DNA of 64,000 nucleotides from contig JAAALK010000283.1 in the NCBI GenBank assembly GCA_019279435.1, positions 4,278,001 through 4,342,000 on the forward strand, read 5' to 3'. The first letter of the stretch is position 1, and each line of letters opens with the position of its first letter. The notes under the pieces were generated by a model that saw only the letters and a program-made list of their open reading frames with translations, was not told the DNA's origin and ran no database searches. Source of the stretch: Zizania palustris. Its lineage: Eukaryota > Streptophyta > Magnoliopsida > Poales > Poaceae. A program made the position numbers and the translations under genes. Below, piece after piece: positions 22,001 to 32,475 of this stretch.

Positions 22001-22681
22001 ATAGAACCATTTCAGCACCCAATCAGTATACCATCTAGCATTGATGGCCTTAGCAGGGAATCGCAGAGCGTATTCATCTCGAAGCCTAAAATTGATGCTT
22101 CCGAAGGCAACCACTACTTTTTCACCTCCGGAGCCTACGAAGGTCTTCGGCTGACAAGTTGCTCTGTGCAATGCTGCGAAGATTTCAGCCCTCCCCTCAC
22201 AACCTTCGGCTCTCAAAGCCCACTCGAAGATAGCTAATCTAGCTACAGCATTCGGAGACAGCTGGGGGAGGGTTACATGAAACAAGTCGAGGACTTCAGC
22301 CAAGAAATCTACAGCGGGGAGGCCTAAGCCTGCTTCAAAAAAAGCTTCGAACACTACGACTTCTCCGGGTCTTGGTGATGGGATTGCTTCTTTCCCTGGT
22401 TTTCGAATCATAACTCCCGCATCTATATTTCCTCCTACTGTCATTGCCAGGGACTCTCTTTTGCAGGTTGAAAATCCTAATTCAAAGGATTGGTCCAGAT
22501 ATTTGGTTGATGGAGGGCACAGACCTTGATCATCGGCGATTTGGGGATTTTTTCCCTTTGCCGCCATGGAAGTTGTCGCCTGCATCGAAGGCGTCGCCGT
22601 CACTGTTGCCGCTGCCGCTGCCGCGGCCGCTTGTTGACGAGCCAAGGTCGAAGGAGGTGCAGAGCCTTTAGTCTTCGCCAT
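19035..22681 (-). CDS. Tat-A antisense gene, five exons, intact, 1,114 aa (Transposase_28-like)
   Basis: Exons, read leftward: 22681-21736, 21662-21009, 20939-20503, 20430-19603 and 19514-19035 (946, 654, 437, 828, 480 nt). Every intron is GT-AG and the phases add up to 1,115 codons including the stop. Exon 1 carries a conserved domain (VVVFEAFFEAGLGLPAVDFL; LPQLSPNAVARLAIFEWAL) that I recognise as the 'putative gypsy type transposon' family (Transposase_28). Exons 2-3 are acidic, Ser/Pro-rich linkers. Exon 4 is a long coiled coil, then a conserved IRYGELSGHVSAVGLLRYYE segment. Exon 5 ends in a basic, possibly nuclear-targeting stretch (KGRKRVKRKV). The start is shared by Tat-B and Tat-D, and by Tat-C at MVKTKG, about 120 bp downstream of a TATA box. 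It overlaps no sense gene. Function is unknown; a regulatory or particle-associated role is conjecture. Confidence 0.85.
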
Positions 22682-23136
22682 CTCAACTGCTGGATCGATC
22701 TTAGAGAATGGAGGCTAGGGCTCAAGAACTCAAAGGGCTAAAAAGTTTTCGATTGAGAAGAAGCAGTGAAAAGGTAATCGGTAAAGTTTTGAGGTTCTTT
22801 ATTTATAGCCTAAACTTTCCGTTTGTTACCGTTTGGGCTCTGTCCTTTCGCATTCCCGTCTGTTATTTTCCTCCGAAAATAACGCCTCGAATAACTCCGT
22901 TAGAAACAGAAACTAACGGCTATATTTTCTAAGTCCAAAAAGACTTTCGAACTTCCTGAGTCAGTTCTAAGATAGTTCGAAAAGTAATTACCTTATGACT
23001 GATTCGAAGTTCATGTCTTCGTATATTTCGAAGATAAAACAAAAATCAATAACCCCTATGATTGGTTATCTTTTCTTTCCGTATACTGCTCTCCTAACGT
23101 TACAGGTCAAACGGAGAAGCGTATTCGAGGGGCTAC
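22682..23136 (-). promoter_or_regulatory. Tat-A antisense promoter and 3' polypurine region
   Basis: On the minus strand a TATA box (GGCTATAAATAAAG) lies at about 22798-22810. Upstream are AAACGGTAACAAACGG and a pair of inverted TAACGG / CCGTTA motifs (22900-22920 region). Equivalents exist in the other Tat copies. The sense polypurine tract CGAGGGGCTAC ends at 23136 against the 3' LTR. Confidence 0.65.
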
Positions 23137-23631
23137 TGTTGGGGGAAAATATCCCATCTTCGGGGTTATTTCCAGAACAGCATGAAGACAGCCAACCAGT
23201 TCGAAGATTGTCCGAAGGCCATCTTCGAAGGTGCTCGAAGCCTGGTTCGAAGCCCGAAGGCAGGCATTGGTTCGAAGTATGTCTTCGAACCAAAGCCCTT
23301 CAGGATCTTTTCTGCCAGCTAAGATGGAAGACTTATCTTCTATCCTATTAGATTAGTCTTTTACCATTTTAGCCCTATTAAGGAAACCAAATAGTTTCCT
23401 TAATGTCGGTTGTAATAGAGGGGTAAATAGGTCTTTTCCTTAATGTTTGGGCCTATAAATACCCCCCATTTCACCCTGTAATAGGGACCGATCACAAGTG
23501 AATCAATACACACTTTCGAACTATTCTAAGCTATTATCCTTTCGGAGGCTTAGAACAGTTTGCTTCGCAAACACTTCGTTTGTTAGTTTCTTTTCTACAG
23601 AAACCTGTTAGCGTAATCTTTTACGCCAACA
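23137..23631 (+). repeat. Tat-A 3' LTR
   Basis: 495 bp, identical to the 5' LTR by eye, followed by the target duplication CTCGG at 23632-23636. Confidence 0.95.
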
Positions 23632-23636
23632 CTCGG

Positions 23637-24987
23637 CATCGACCAAAATATCCAGCCATTTCCATTGTACCCTTGTGAGATGGGTAGCACAAAGGGTGGT
23701 GATTTTGTAATTCAGAGGAATAGGCAATGCGATTTCTTCCTTGTCGGGGTGCAAAAAATCCCTCATTTATTGGAAAATTGTGTATCTCATATTGATATGG
23801 ATAGACAGCACCCCTTGCCACCTCAATCTGAACCCCCACGGGCTTTATGATAAGCTTTCACGTGGTTGGTTAATTTAGCCGGTCGATGGTGTCATCCAAA
23901 CCACTGCACATCAATCGCTGCTCAACTTCTCTTGATGCACATCTGCTCTTTCTGGCATGAGGGATATCAACTGTTGCTTGGTCTAGAAGGATAATACCCT
24001 GTCGAGCTAAGATATTCACGATATCTGCATATAGATCCCTCTTGGTCTTCGCAAAGAGCGCCTCCACATCAATTCATGCAGAACTTCTTCGCATCTTGTA
24101 CATATCAACATTGTTCGGGAAACCATGCTTTCAGCCTTGCGAGCTAGAGACGCCCCGCACGCGACCAGGGTGCTCTGGTTTGCCAAGAGCAGTTATTAGC
24201 TCAACGTGCTCCCGCACGACATTGAATGATCCTTCCGATGACTGCGCTGCCAGATCTTTAACCTTCTCGGCCAATGTTGTTGCCTCGCTCATGATCCACA
24301 TCACTTCTCCACTCTTTGCCAGTCTTCCCTGGGCCCTTAGAAGTAGTTGTGCTCCACTGGGAAATTGTTGCCACACATTTTCTTTGCCCTCACTAGCCAT
24401 CTTGGCATCTTCAGTCAACCACCTATCTTTCATCCCCACGTAACGAGTTGAACCAAGGTTGTGGGTAGCTTATTCCTAGCTCGGAGCTCTTTCTTGTCAA
24501 AGATTTCTGCCTTGAAATCATCTGAGCTCTTCGTTCTGACAAATTGGTCCCAGTCCTCCTTTTTCTAGAATGGGTACTTTTTGAAGGGATTGACATTTTT
24601 GAAAACAAATTTCCTCACAAGGATGCTTTTGTAAGTCCTCCATAGCTTGGATATCATCTTTAGGGCAGTCTTTACCACTATCGCCTTTGAGGTCTTGGGA
24701 AACTCAAGGTAGTTGTTGATCCTGTCATTGTAGAGTGCAGTCTTATGCTCTCGACTGAGATTGTTGAAGTTCCTCAGGTTCAACAGGACGCTCTTCCATG
24801 AAATCAGTCCTGCAAGCTTCCTCAAGCGCTGCAAGGCCACTTTCTCTTTTGGCAGGCTACTACTGTCAATAATCTCCTTGATGGTTATCTTGGTCGTTGG
24901 CCACTTTGCTTGCGTCTTGGGCTTCTTGATTGCTAATTCAACCTCATCGGTGGAGCTAGAAGACCCAGCAGAGAAATGGGTAGACAT
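23637..24987 (-). pseudogene. CACTA TNPA-like protein (plant transposase Ptta/En/Spm family), broken
   Basis: Read leftward from ATG 24987. The first frame (to 24565) has a Lys/Ser-rich start and SWKSVLLNLRNFNNLSREHK. It continues through another frame with DWDQFVRTKSSDDFKAEIFD and then 24439-24131 (GMKDRWLTEDAKMAS, LRAQGRLAKSGEVMWI, ITALGKPEHPGRVRGV). The last string is the hallmark G-x-x-EHPGR-x-RG signature of the Ptta/En/Spm family, whose members bind CACTA subterminal repeats. Later pieces at 24067-23870 (AKTKRDLYADIVNILARQGI) and 23839-23637 run up to the Tat-A insertion, and the gene resumes at 12041. Stops near 24565 and 24131 break it. Confidence 0.7.
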
Positions 24988-25098
24988 CTAAATATGAAGA
25001 GAACAGAGACCTTATTATTTCATTAAAAAAATTAAACAAACGTACGACACTACATACTAGGCACTAATAGGCAACGATAGGTCCTAAATCCTATCCGG

Positions 25099-25303
25099 GG
25101 ATGTGTGGCCTGCGTAGCTGGACCATGTGGCCCCATACGGTTCCAAAGAGAATTTTGGCAGCATCTCCCCGCCGTTCTCCAAATACATGTCTTGACTCAA
25201 GGTTTAGAGGGTTGTGTATCCTGATAACAACAGGGAGACATCGCCGAAACACTCTCTAGAACCGTATGGGACCACGTGGTCCAGCTACACGGGTCGCACA
25301 TCC
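25099..25303. repeat. Imperfect inverted repeat, 45-bp arms
   Basis: Arms 25099-25143 and 25259-25303 are roughly 80-85% complementary (core TAGCTGGACCATGTGG against CCACGTGGTCCAGCTA), separated by about 115 bp. They could fold as a hairpin in a CACTA leader transcript. Confidence 0.75.
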
Positions 25304-25532
25304 TCGGACTTTCCAAGTGTGGATAATTCGAGAGCATCTTCCTATAAATATGACCAGTTGCCCAGTCATATTTATAATCCAACACTCCCAAACAGGAGAC
25401 GACATAATCTGTTACGCGACTCTAATGAATTTTTCAAAAAAATATATGATTGATCTCAGATGTCGGGCTGCCAACTTAGTGGCCTCCTCGCCACTATGCT
25501 ACAATTTAAATCATAAGTGTGTGTGAAAAACT

Positions 25533-26090
25533 AATAGCATTATCTATATTGAGCAAATTAATTAACCATCATAGCGAAAATATTGAGCACAAAAATGAAC
25601 AAAGCATCATAGAGCACAAATTAATGAGAGAGCATTGCATTGCATGAATAAATTTGTGAAAACAACAAAATTAAACTAAATTGTCACACAGAATATCATA
25701 TTGCACACATTAATAGCATTATCTTCATTGAGCAAATTAATTAACCATCATAGAGCAAATATTGAGCACAAAAATGAACAAAGCATCATAGAGCACAAAT
25801 TAATGAGAGAGCATTGCGTTGTACGAAAAAATTTGCGAAAACAACAAAATTAAACTAAATTGTCACACACATCCTCAAATTGCACAAATTAATAGCATTA
25901 TCTTTATCGAGCAAATTAATTAACCATCATAGAGCAAATATTGAGCAAAAAAATGAACAAAGCAACATAGAGCACAAATTAATGAGAGAGCATTGCATTG
26001 CATGAATAAATTTGTGAAAACAACAAAATTAAACTAAATTGTCACACATCCTCATATTGCACAAATTAATAGCATTATCTTCATTATGAA
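25533..26090. repeat. Tandem repeat, about 178-bp unit, three copies plus
   Basis: Units begin with TTAATAGCATTATC near 25533, 25711, 25890 and 26067. Each contains GAGCAAATTAATTAACCATC and GAGAGCATTG, and copies differ by a few substitutions. AT-rich with no coding content. Confidence 0.85.
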
Positions 26091-26384
26091 AATATTTAGC
26101 ACAAAAATAAGGAGGACCTTAGGAGGAGAAGGATGCAATCGAGGTGGCGTGCGACGAGTAGGGTCGTCCACGCACGACCAAACGGATAGAGTAGCGGAGG
26201 CCACGCGTGCGACAGAATAGAAAACATAGCGGGGGCCACGTGGGACATAACAAATAGCTACACACGATGGAACGGATGGCTGGGGCAGAATGGAGAATGG
26301 TGGGGGCAGTGAGGAGCATGAAGGCGACAATGAGGACAGTAGAGCGCTAGGGTTAGGGTTGCAATAATTGAAAGCATACCGATT

Positions 26385-26679
26385 CACTTCGGGTACCGCC
26401 TATTTATAAGCGGGAGTCATTAGTGACGGGTGGTAACTACCACCCATCACTGCTGGAAGTCCTCAGTGGTAGGTGGTAACAATCACCCTTCACTGCGGTG
26501 AGTCATCAGTGATGGGTGGTAACTATCACCCATCACTGCGGTGAGTCATCAGTGATGGGTGGTAACTATCACCCATCACTATTTGATCATCAGTGATGGG
26601 TCGTAGTTACCACCTGTCACCGATGATCAAAGAGAGCACAACACTTGTGCAGTCACATATAAACCGCACAAGTGTTTGT
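26385..26679 (-). promoter_or_regulatory. CACTA subterminal repeat cluster with TATA box
   Basis: Repeated palindromic units CATCAGTGATGGGTGGTAAC / TATCACCCATCACTG at about 26420-26620 resemble CACTA transposase-binding repeats. A minus-strand TATAAATAGG at about 26400 points toward the TNPA-like gene. The right edge has a palindrome AACACTTGTGC ... GCACAAGTGTT (26640-26676). Next to it is the TTTGT target site (26675-26679) of Copia-2. Confidence 0.65.
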
Positions 26680-28372
26680 TGAGAAACCATGTTGAAGAAC
26701 ATGGGTTTGATACTCCAGATATGATGAGTGATTGTCAACGGAAGTCAAAGAAAGAGACATGAAGACCTGCCGTGTCTGAGTCGCGTGTGACTCAGGTACA
26801 CGGGCATCGAGCGATAGCCGGGCTGGCCCAATCTGGGTACATGGGCTAGGAGCGGCAGAGGATCCACTGGTATGTTGACTGGGTTTGACTCAGGTACACG
26901 GGTGGCGAGCGATTGCCGGGCTGAGGAAGCTGCGGGGTCGGGTCGTCCCAATCCGGGTACCCGGTGTGAAGACGGTGGACGCTTTGTCAGTTTCAGCGCA
27001 AAACTGACAACCTATGATTATTTTGTTTTTAGGATATTAATATTTAGTTTTTTAAGTACAGGATATTTTTATTTGAGTCAGTTGATTTTTCTAAGGATAT
27101 TTTAGTAATTTTCAGATTTTATTTTTGAGTCAGTGTAATTTACCCTAAGGGTAAATTAGTCTTTTTTCATGTATTAGGAGTCGCCTATAAATAGGCCCCT
27201 ACCCCCCTAGGGATAGGATGACTATTTTTCTCAAATCAATCTACAATCCACTTTTTTGTTTTGGCCGCACGTTTTTTTTCATCTGTTGATGTTTCATCGT
27301 CTCGCAGTGTTGTAAACATCCAACGACGTGTTTTTCCCCACGGTGGCGCAGGAATCATTGCAGCGTAGCAGGAACAGCAGCCTGCCTGTAGCGAGCGGCG
27401 GCAGCCCCAAGGCGGGCCCCACGGAGCGTAGCAAGCACAGCAGCCTGCCTACATCAGGCGGCGGCAGCCTCGAGGTGGGCCCCACGGCGGTTTTTCGCCA
27501 CGCCGTGCGGCAGCTTGGTTGCGCGCCAGCAGGCCTTGCCTTTTTCCATCGCGGGCCCCATGTTATCAAGCAGCGGCTGCAGTTTGTACTTCGGCCGGTG
27601 TGCAACAGCCGATAGCAAGAAGCAGCCGGCAACGGGCCCACGACATAGGCGGCTGACGCACGTCACGCAGCAACAGCTCTCATGCTGACATTTTTTTCCA
27701 GCATTGTAGCGCACGGCTTCGCCTGAAAATCTCCACGGCAGCTCGGGAACGCGGATCGAGGAAATCCACTGTAGACGCAAATTTCTTTTCCGCTTCAGCG
27801 GCAGACTACGCGCTACGTCATGCAGATTAGTTTTCCTAATCTCCTATTTTTTAGTAGTTTAATTAAACCAATAGTTATCTAGTTTTAATTAGCATAAAAA
27901 GAAATTTATCTCGTAATTAATTTTTAATCTGTTAACTTTTTATTAGTTATCTCATATTATTTATTTAATTGTATTTTATCTGCTCATATAAACCGAAAAA
28001 TTTATTAGTCGCAGTAATATTTTTATTCTAGTTTTTACGTGCAATATTTTTGGTTTATTACTGAATTAATTTTTAATGATCCATGTTTTATTCATTTGAT
28101 TAGTATTTTATTTCTATACTGAAATATAAATATTTCGAGATTTATCTAGGTGTTTTTATTTACTGCAGTATTATTGTTTAGTTTATCTTTAATATCATTT
28201 CAATTAAGACACCGCTTATTTTTAGGCTAGACAACTTTAATTCCTGTAATTTTCTTTGCTAATATTATTTGACTGGTTAAGTTCGTTTGGGTGTTGGGAT
28301 TAGGACATAGTTTAGCAAGCAATTTTTAGGCGCCCATTCACCCCCCCTCTGGTCGCTACTTTCGGTGCTACA
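26680..28372 (+). repeat. Copia-2 LTR-A (5' LTR, 1,693 bp)
   Basis: Begins TGAGAAACCATG, ends GGTGCTACA. TATA box CCTATAAATAGG at about 27184-27195. GC-rich R/U5 (27300-27780), then AT-rich up to the end. ORFs in the GC-rich part are not supported as genes. Confidence 0.9.
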
Positions 28373-28374
28373 AG

Positions 28375-28386
28375 TGGTATCAGAGC
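28375..28386 (+). promoter_or_regulatory. Copia-2 primer binding site
   Basis: TGGTATCAGAGC two bases after LTR-A; initiator tRNA-Met type. Confidence 0.92.
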
Positions 28387-28437
28387 GAGGTTAGGGTTTT
28401 CTCATATCTTAACCGATTCTAAACCCAGGTAGTGATC

Positions 28438-31078
28438 ATGACGTCTTCTGGTAAAATCCCGTCCCTTGAAGCTTTTGGCTATACTTATTGGAAGACTCGC
28501 ATGCGAGCATACCTTATGAGCTAGAGCTCGGACATATGGGAGATTTGTGTTCATCCTACTTTCACCATAGTGCCTATTGCTGAGGGTACTGCTGCAGATG
28601 TAATTGCCTAGCATCAAAACAATAGTAAAGTGGTGAACATTTTATTTTCTGGTATAGGTCCTAGTGAGTTTGAGCATGTTAGCCATCTCACCACTGCTCA
28701 AGAGATATGGGCTACCCTCTAGGCACACCCTGAGGGGACAACTCAGCTCAAGGCTAGGCTATATCAGACCTACCGGCGTGAGTATGAAAATTTCTCACAA
28801 AAGCCGGGTGAGACTGTTGATGCCTTGTTTGGTCATTTTCAATCGATCATTAACAAGCTTCACGTCAACAAGGCCGAGCGTGATCAGCTGGTCTCAGATC
28901 ATGAACAGGCACTTAAGGTTCTCCATACCTTGGACCCTAAGATCTGGGAGATCAAGGTTTCTTCTATTGTCGAGAGCGCTTCCTATGACACCTTGACTGT
29001 CGCAGAGCTTTTTAGTAAGCTCAAGGCCTCAGAGGTCGATATCCAGTTGAGATCAAATCTCACTGATTCTGGCTCAAAGACTCTGGAACTTACGACACCG
29101 TCTTCTGATCCTACTGCCTTGAGTTGTACTGCTTTTTCATTGATGTCTATCTCTGAGGAACAACTTGATTTGCTTGGAGATGATGATCTGTGTTTGTTCA
29201 ACAACCGAGTGCGACGTGTCTATGATAAATGAATGGTTAAAAGACACGGCACAAAGTCTGGATGTTTTGAGTATGGTGATCCAGGTCATTTCATCGCCGA
29301 CTGCCCCAAGCAAAAGAATTACAAGAAGGGAACCGGCGATAACTCCTACGACTCCAGCAAGTACGACAAATCCACTTTCACAAAGGGCAAGCCCAAGACA
29401 ATATTCTTTTGAAAGGCTCTGAAGGATTACAGGCGCGAGAACAAGAAGAAAGACAAGACCTTCGCCGAGATGGAGAAAATATACTCCAAGAGATTCTCGT
29501 CTTCCTCCTCGTCTTCAAGTTCAAGTGATGAAGAGATCATGATCAGGAAGGGGAAGGATAGGGACAATCCGGCGGGCCTCTACATCATGGCCTTCGGGGA
29601 CAAGCCGAAGAGTCGGTCCCGTCATAGCCGAAGACCCCGCAAGAGCTTCTGTTAAATGGCTCTTGGTGATAAGAAAGAAAAGGACTCCTCCAACGACTTC
29701 GACGACGACGACGTTGAGAAAGTATCTTCCTATGAACAAGAAGTTGTTAATTTATTAGAACAGAACCGTCAGGAGTTGAAGTATCGGGAGAAACTGCTTA
29801 GAGGGGCTAAGAAGAGGATAGATGAGCTTGAGAGTGAGCTTGCCATTGCGAATGGCAAGATTGAGAGTCTGTCTTTGTCCCCTTGCTTGGGTGATAGTAG
29901 TGAGTGCCCTAACTATGAGGTGTTGTTGTGTGACCTGACGACTCTTAAGTCCACGTACACAGAGAGAGTACATGAGAGAGACGATATGGCCACTGAGCTT
30001 GAAAGCACTCAGCTGGAGCTGAAAAATGCTCATGCCTCTGTCATCGTATCTTGTGTAGACTACATACCCATCCCATTTAGATAGTATAGCTGAGTTGAGA
30101 GCCAAGAGTGATGAGCAGGTGGGTGAGTTAGCTGGAGTGAGAGCTGAGTTGGAGAAGACTAAGCTAGAGCTTGAGACCTTGTCAGTTCCACCCACTGTTT
30201 GTGAGAACTGCTTGTCCATGAGAATGGAGTTGATCAAGCTAAAAGCTGAGAAGTCTGCCGAAGTTGATAAAGAGTGTGAGGTCTGCTTGTCTCAGGTGGA
30301 GGTGTTAGCTTCCTTGAGAGAGGAGCTAGCTGATGTTCAGAATGAGAACTTTTACCTCTGTCAGATCCTGAGTTGGATTAGTGCCAGAGAACCACAACTT
30401 GGCATGATGATCCAGCAGTTCAAGAGGCAGGATGGGTTTGGGGTAGGTTACACCTATACCAATGCTGATTTTGAGAGTGCCATTAGCCAAGCAGTGGAGT
30501 GGAGTAAGATGACTCCTGGACAGAGATATCCCAAGACTCACTCCACTGAGTCTTTTAAGCATAGTCAGCCCAAGGATGGAGTGTTTCAAGAACAACCTAA
30601 AGCTCCACCTAAGAAGCAAATCTGGCTTCCAAAGCCTAAACCTCTCCACACTTCTCTTGATTCTTTACCTGACCCTCTCACACCAAAGATGCTACACCCA
30701 ACACCACCAAGTCTAAGAATCCCAAGCCTCAACCGCATCCCAAGAAGCCTACCTATCACTGTAAGTTTTGTCAGAGAGACGGGCATCTTGCGGAGTTTTG
30801 CTTCAGGAGGAAGCGGGTTGAGATAGCAGAGAGAGCTCGAGGTGGGCAGGAGCAGTTCTACTAGCAGGGTGGTAGAAAGAGAGTTCCTCGACGTAGAGAG
30901 AGGCTAGAGGCCAGGCCACGTCGTGTAGGTGGTGGTAGAGGAGACGGTTTTTATGACCATTCTCCGGAGGTTGGTTTTCGTTCCGGTAGATCTGCTTTCC
31001 TACATACGAGCAGATGGCTCGACACTGGTTTAGCACTTTTGCTATACCTGGCGTTGGACCGTTTGCTCCAACTCATGA
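28438..31078 (+). pseudogene. gag: Copia-2 gag, degenerate
   Basis: Starts at ATG 28438 (MTSSGKIPSLEAFGYTYWK) and aligns throughout with Copia-1 gag. In-frame stops occur at 28522 and several later points, with frame changes around 30060-30090 and 30700. Conserved pieces include the gag core (28825-29232), a zinc knuckle with one Cys changed to Tyr (CFEYGDPGHFIADC near 29260), the Ser/Lys-rich region, the coiled coil (29656-30400) and the second CCHC. The tail (ARHWFSTFAIPGVG-type sequence near 31010-31060) ends where pol should begin. Not functional. Confidence 0.88.
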
Positions 31079-32475
31079 TTATTGATCTTGATTTGGGAGT
31101 TGTGTATCCTTATTAGGATACTTTGACTCAGTTTTTTTCTTTCTTCTTTATTTTTATTGAGTCTTTTTGTGTGCGTTCATATCATGCATAATCATCATTC
31201 ACATTTTGAGCTTGTTTCTGTTATATGATTAATCATCTTTACTGACTCTAGCTAGTATATGTTTTTGATTACTGGTCGATGATCATGTTATGTTTCAGTT
31301 CACATGATATATTTGATATTTGTCATATGCATGGCTTTTATGCTTTAAAATTGAAAAACGATGACCATTGCTTCTGGTAACTAGCATGTGTAGGCTGAAT
31401 GCTTTCGCTATATTTTACATGCCTAGTAGCTAGATCCTTACTTAGATGCAGATATGCAACTTGGACATCTATATGCTTTAAATATGAAAAATGTGCTATA
31501 AAATGATAAAAATTCTGAAAAATGAAAAATTTATGCATTTTTTATAATTGTTAGAAAAGATCCAGGTGGGTTTGCTTTGTCGCATTGCATTGTTCTGGAC
31601 TGCTGACCATAGCACTTTGGTATGAACTAGGACGGTGTAATGTATGCCAAGACCAATGTCTTAATCTTCTGATAGTCCAGTTCTGGCCTAGGCTTGACTT
31701 GGTCAGTTAGCAAAAGGTTTGACATGCAAATAACCCCTGGCAGAAATGAAAAAAAAATAAAAAGGAAAAAGTCTGAAAAATTTAAAAAGATGACAAGTTT
31801 TGTTAAAGCACTTTGCTCTGGACAATGCTTATCCTGGTAGATAGAAGTTATCTTTTGCATCTCATGCTTTACTTTGCTTGTCAACTAGAAAATATGGTGA
31901 TGCTTTTGTTTTACAAAAATCGAAAAATGCGTGCTAATGACTCTCCTTAGATATCATCTGTTGCACTAATCATGTCATGTATCTTAGACATTATATCTTT
32001 TGCTATACCTGTTAGATGTTGTAATAGCAGTCAATCATATCTAAGAAGCATGCTTTCAAAAACTCCATCTGCACCCCATTTGCATTCATGGCATATTTTG
32101 ATGGAGAGATGCATTTCAGGGGGAGTTTGTATCTATGTCTCTTTAGAGTGCATTTAGTCTCACTTGATGAGTCCAATTGTCAACAAGGGGGAGAAATTTT
32201 GGAGTTTAGGGAACATTTTTAGCTTTCTCTAGGATTTATTTTAGGGGGAGTTCCTTGTTGGTAATTCTGAGATTGCACTTGTTTTTGAGTCTTTATTTTT
32301 GGTTAACCATAATGACCGTTTCCTTGCTTCTGTTTGGCTTTTGGTCATTAGGGTTAAACTTCTATTTTCTTCCTTCTATTTTCTTTTGTCTTTGTTTTCC
32401 TGTTTCCACATGTTTTTGCAGGTTTTGAAAAAGTGCTGAAGAGGGTGTTGACAATGCACTCATCTAGGGGGAGAT
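31079..32475 (+). other. Copia-2 pol deletion junction and noncoding 3' region
   Basis: At about 31078-31090 the gag end runs straight into GATTTGGGAGTTGTGTATCC, which matches the last codons of Copia-1 pol, so about 3 kb is missing. The remainder is the diverged counterpart of 279-1585, including purine tracts (AGGGGGAGT near 32115 and 32240). The final tract AGGGGGAGAT (32466-32475) primes LTR-B. Confidence 0.8.

Larger units (their letters stand above)
12042..23631 (+). mobile_element. Tat-A: Ty3/gypsy retrotransposon, Tat lineage, with antisense gene (11,590 bp)
   Basis: Both 495-bp LTRs (12042-12536, 23137-23631) are identical by eye and run TGTTGGGGG ... CGCCAACA. The flanking duplication CTCGG is perfect (12037-12041 and 23632-23636). 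The order is PBS, gag, protease, RT, RNase H, second (archaeal-type) RNase H and integrase on the plus strand, then an antisense five-exon gene, then the 3' LTR. The second RNase H domain and the antisense ORF after integrase are marks of the Tat/Retand/Grande group. The insertion is very recent, yet the sense genes are damaged (TAG in gag, one-base frameshift between the RNase H domains, 72-bp integrase deletion). Confidence 0.95.
24988..26384 (-). other. CACTA 5' region: inverted repeat, 178-bp tandem repeats, leader-like sequence
   Basis: Noncoding DNA upstream of the TNPA-like ATG. It holds an imperfect inverted repeat (25099-25143 and 25259-25303), AT-rich tandem repeats (25533-26090) and a GC-richer stretch 26100-26360. 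It lies between the TNPA-like start and a minus-strand TATA box (CTTATAAATAGG at about 26397-26408). This fits a long spliced leader, but I cannot place exons. Confidence 0.45.

Noticed and set aside
27294..27780. Overlapping ORFs on both strands in the GC-rich part of LTR-A (and 34677-35211 in LTR-C)
   Set aside because: They lie entirely in LTR R/U5 sequence, appear equally on both strands, and are not preserved in LTR-B. Composition effect.
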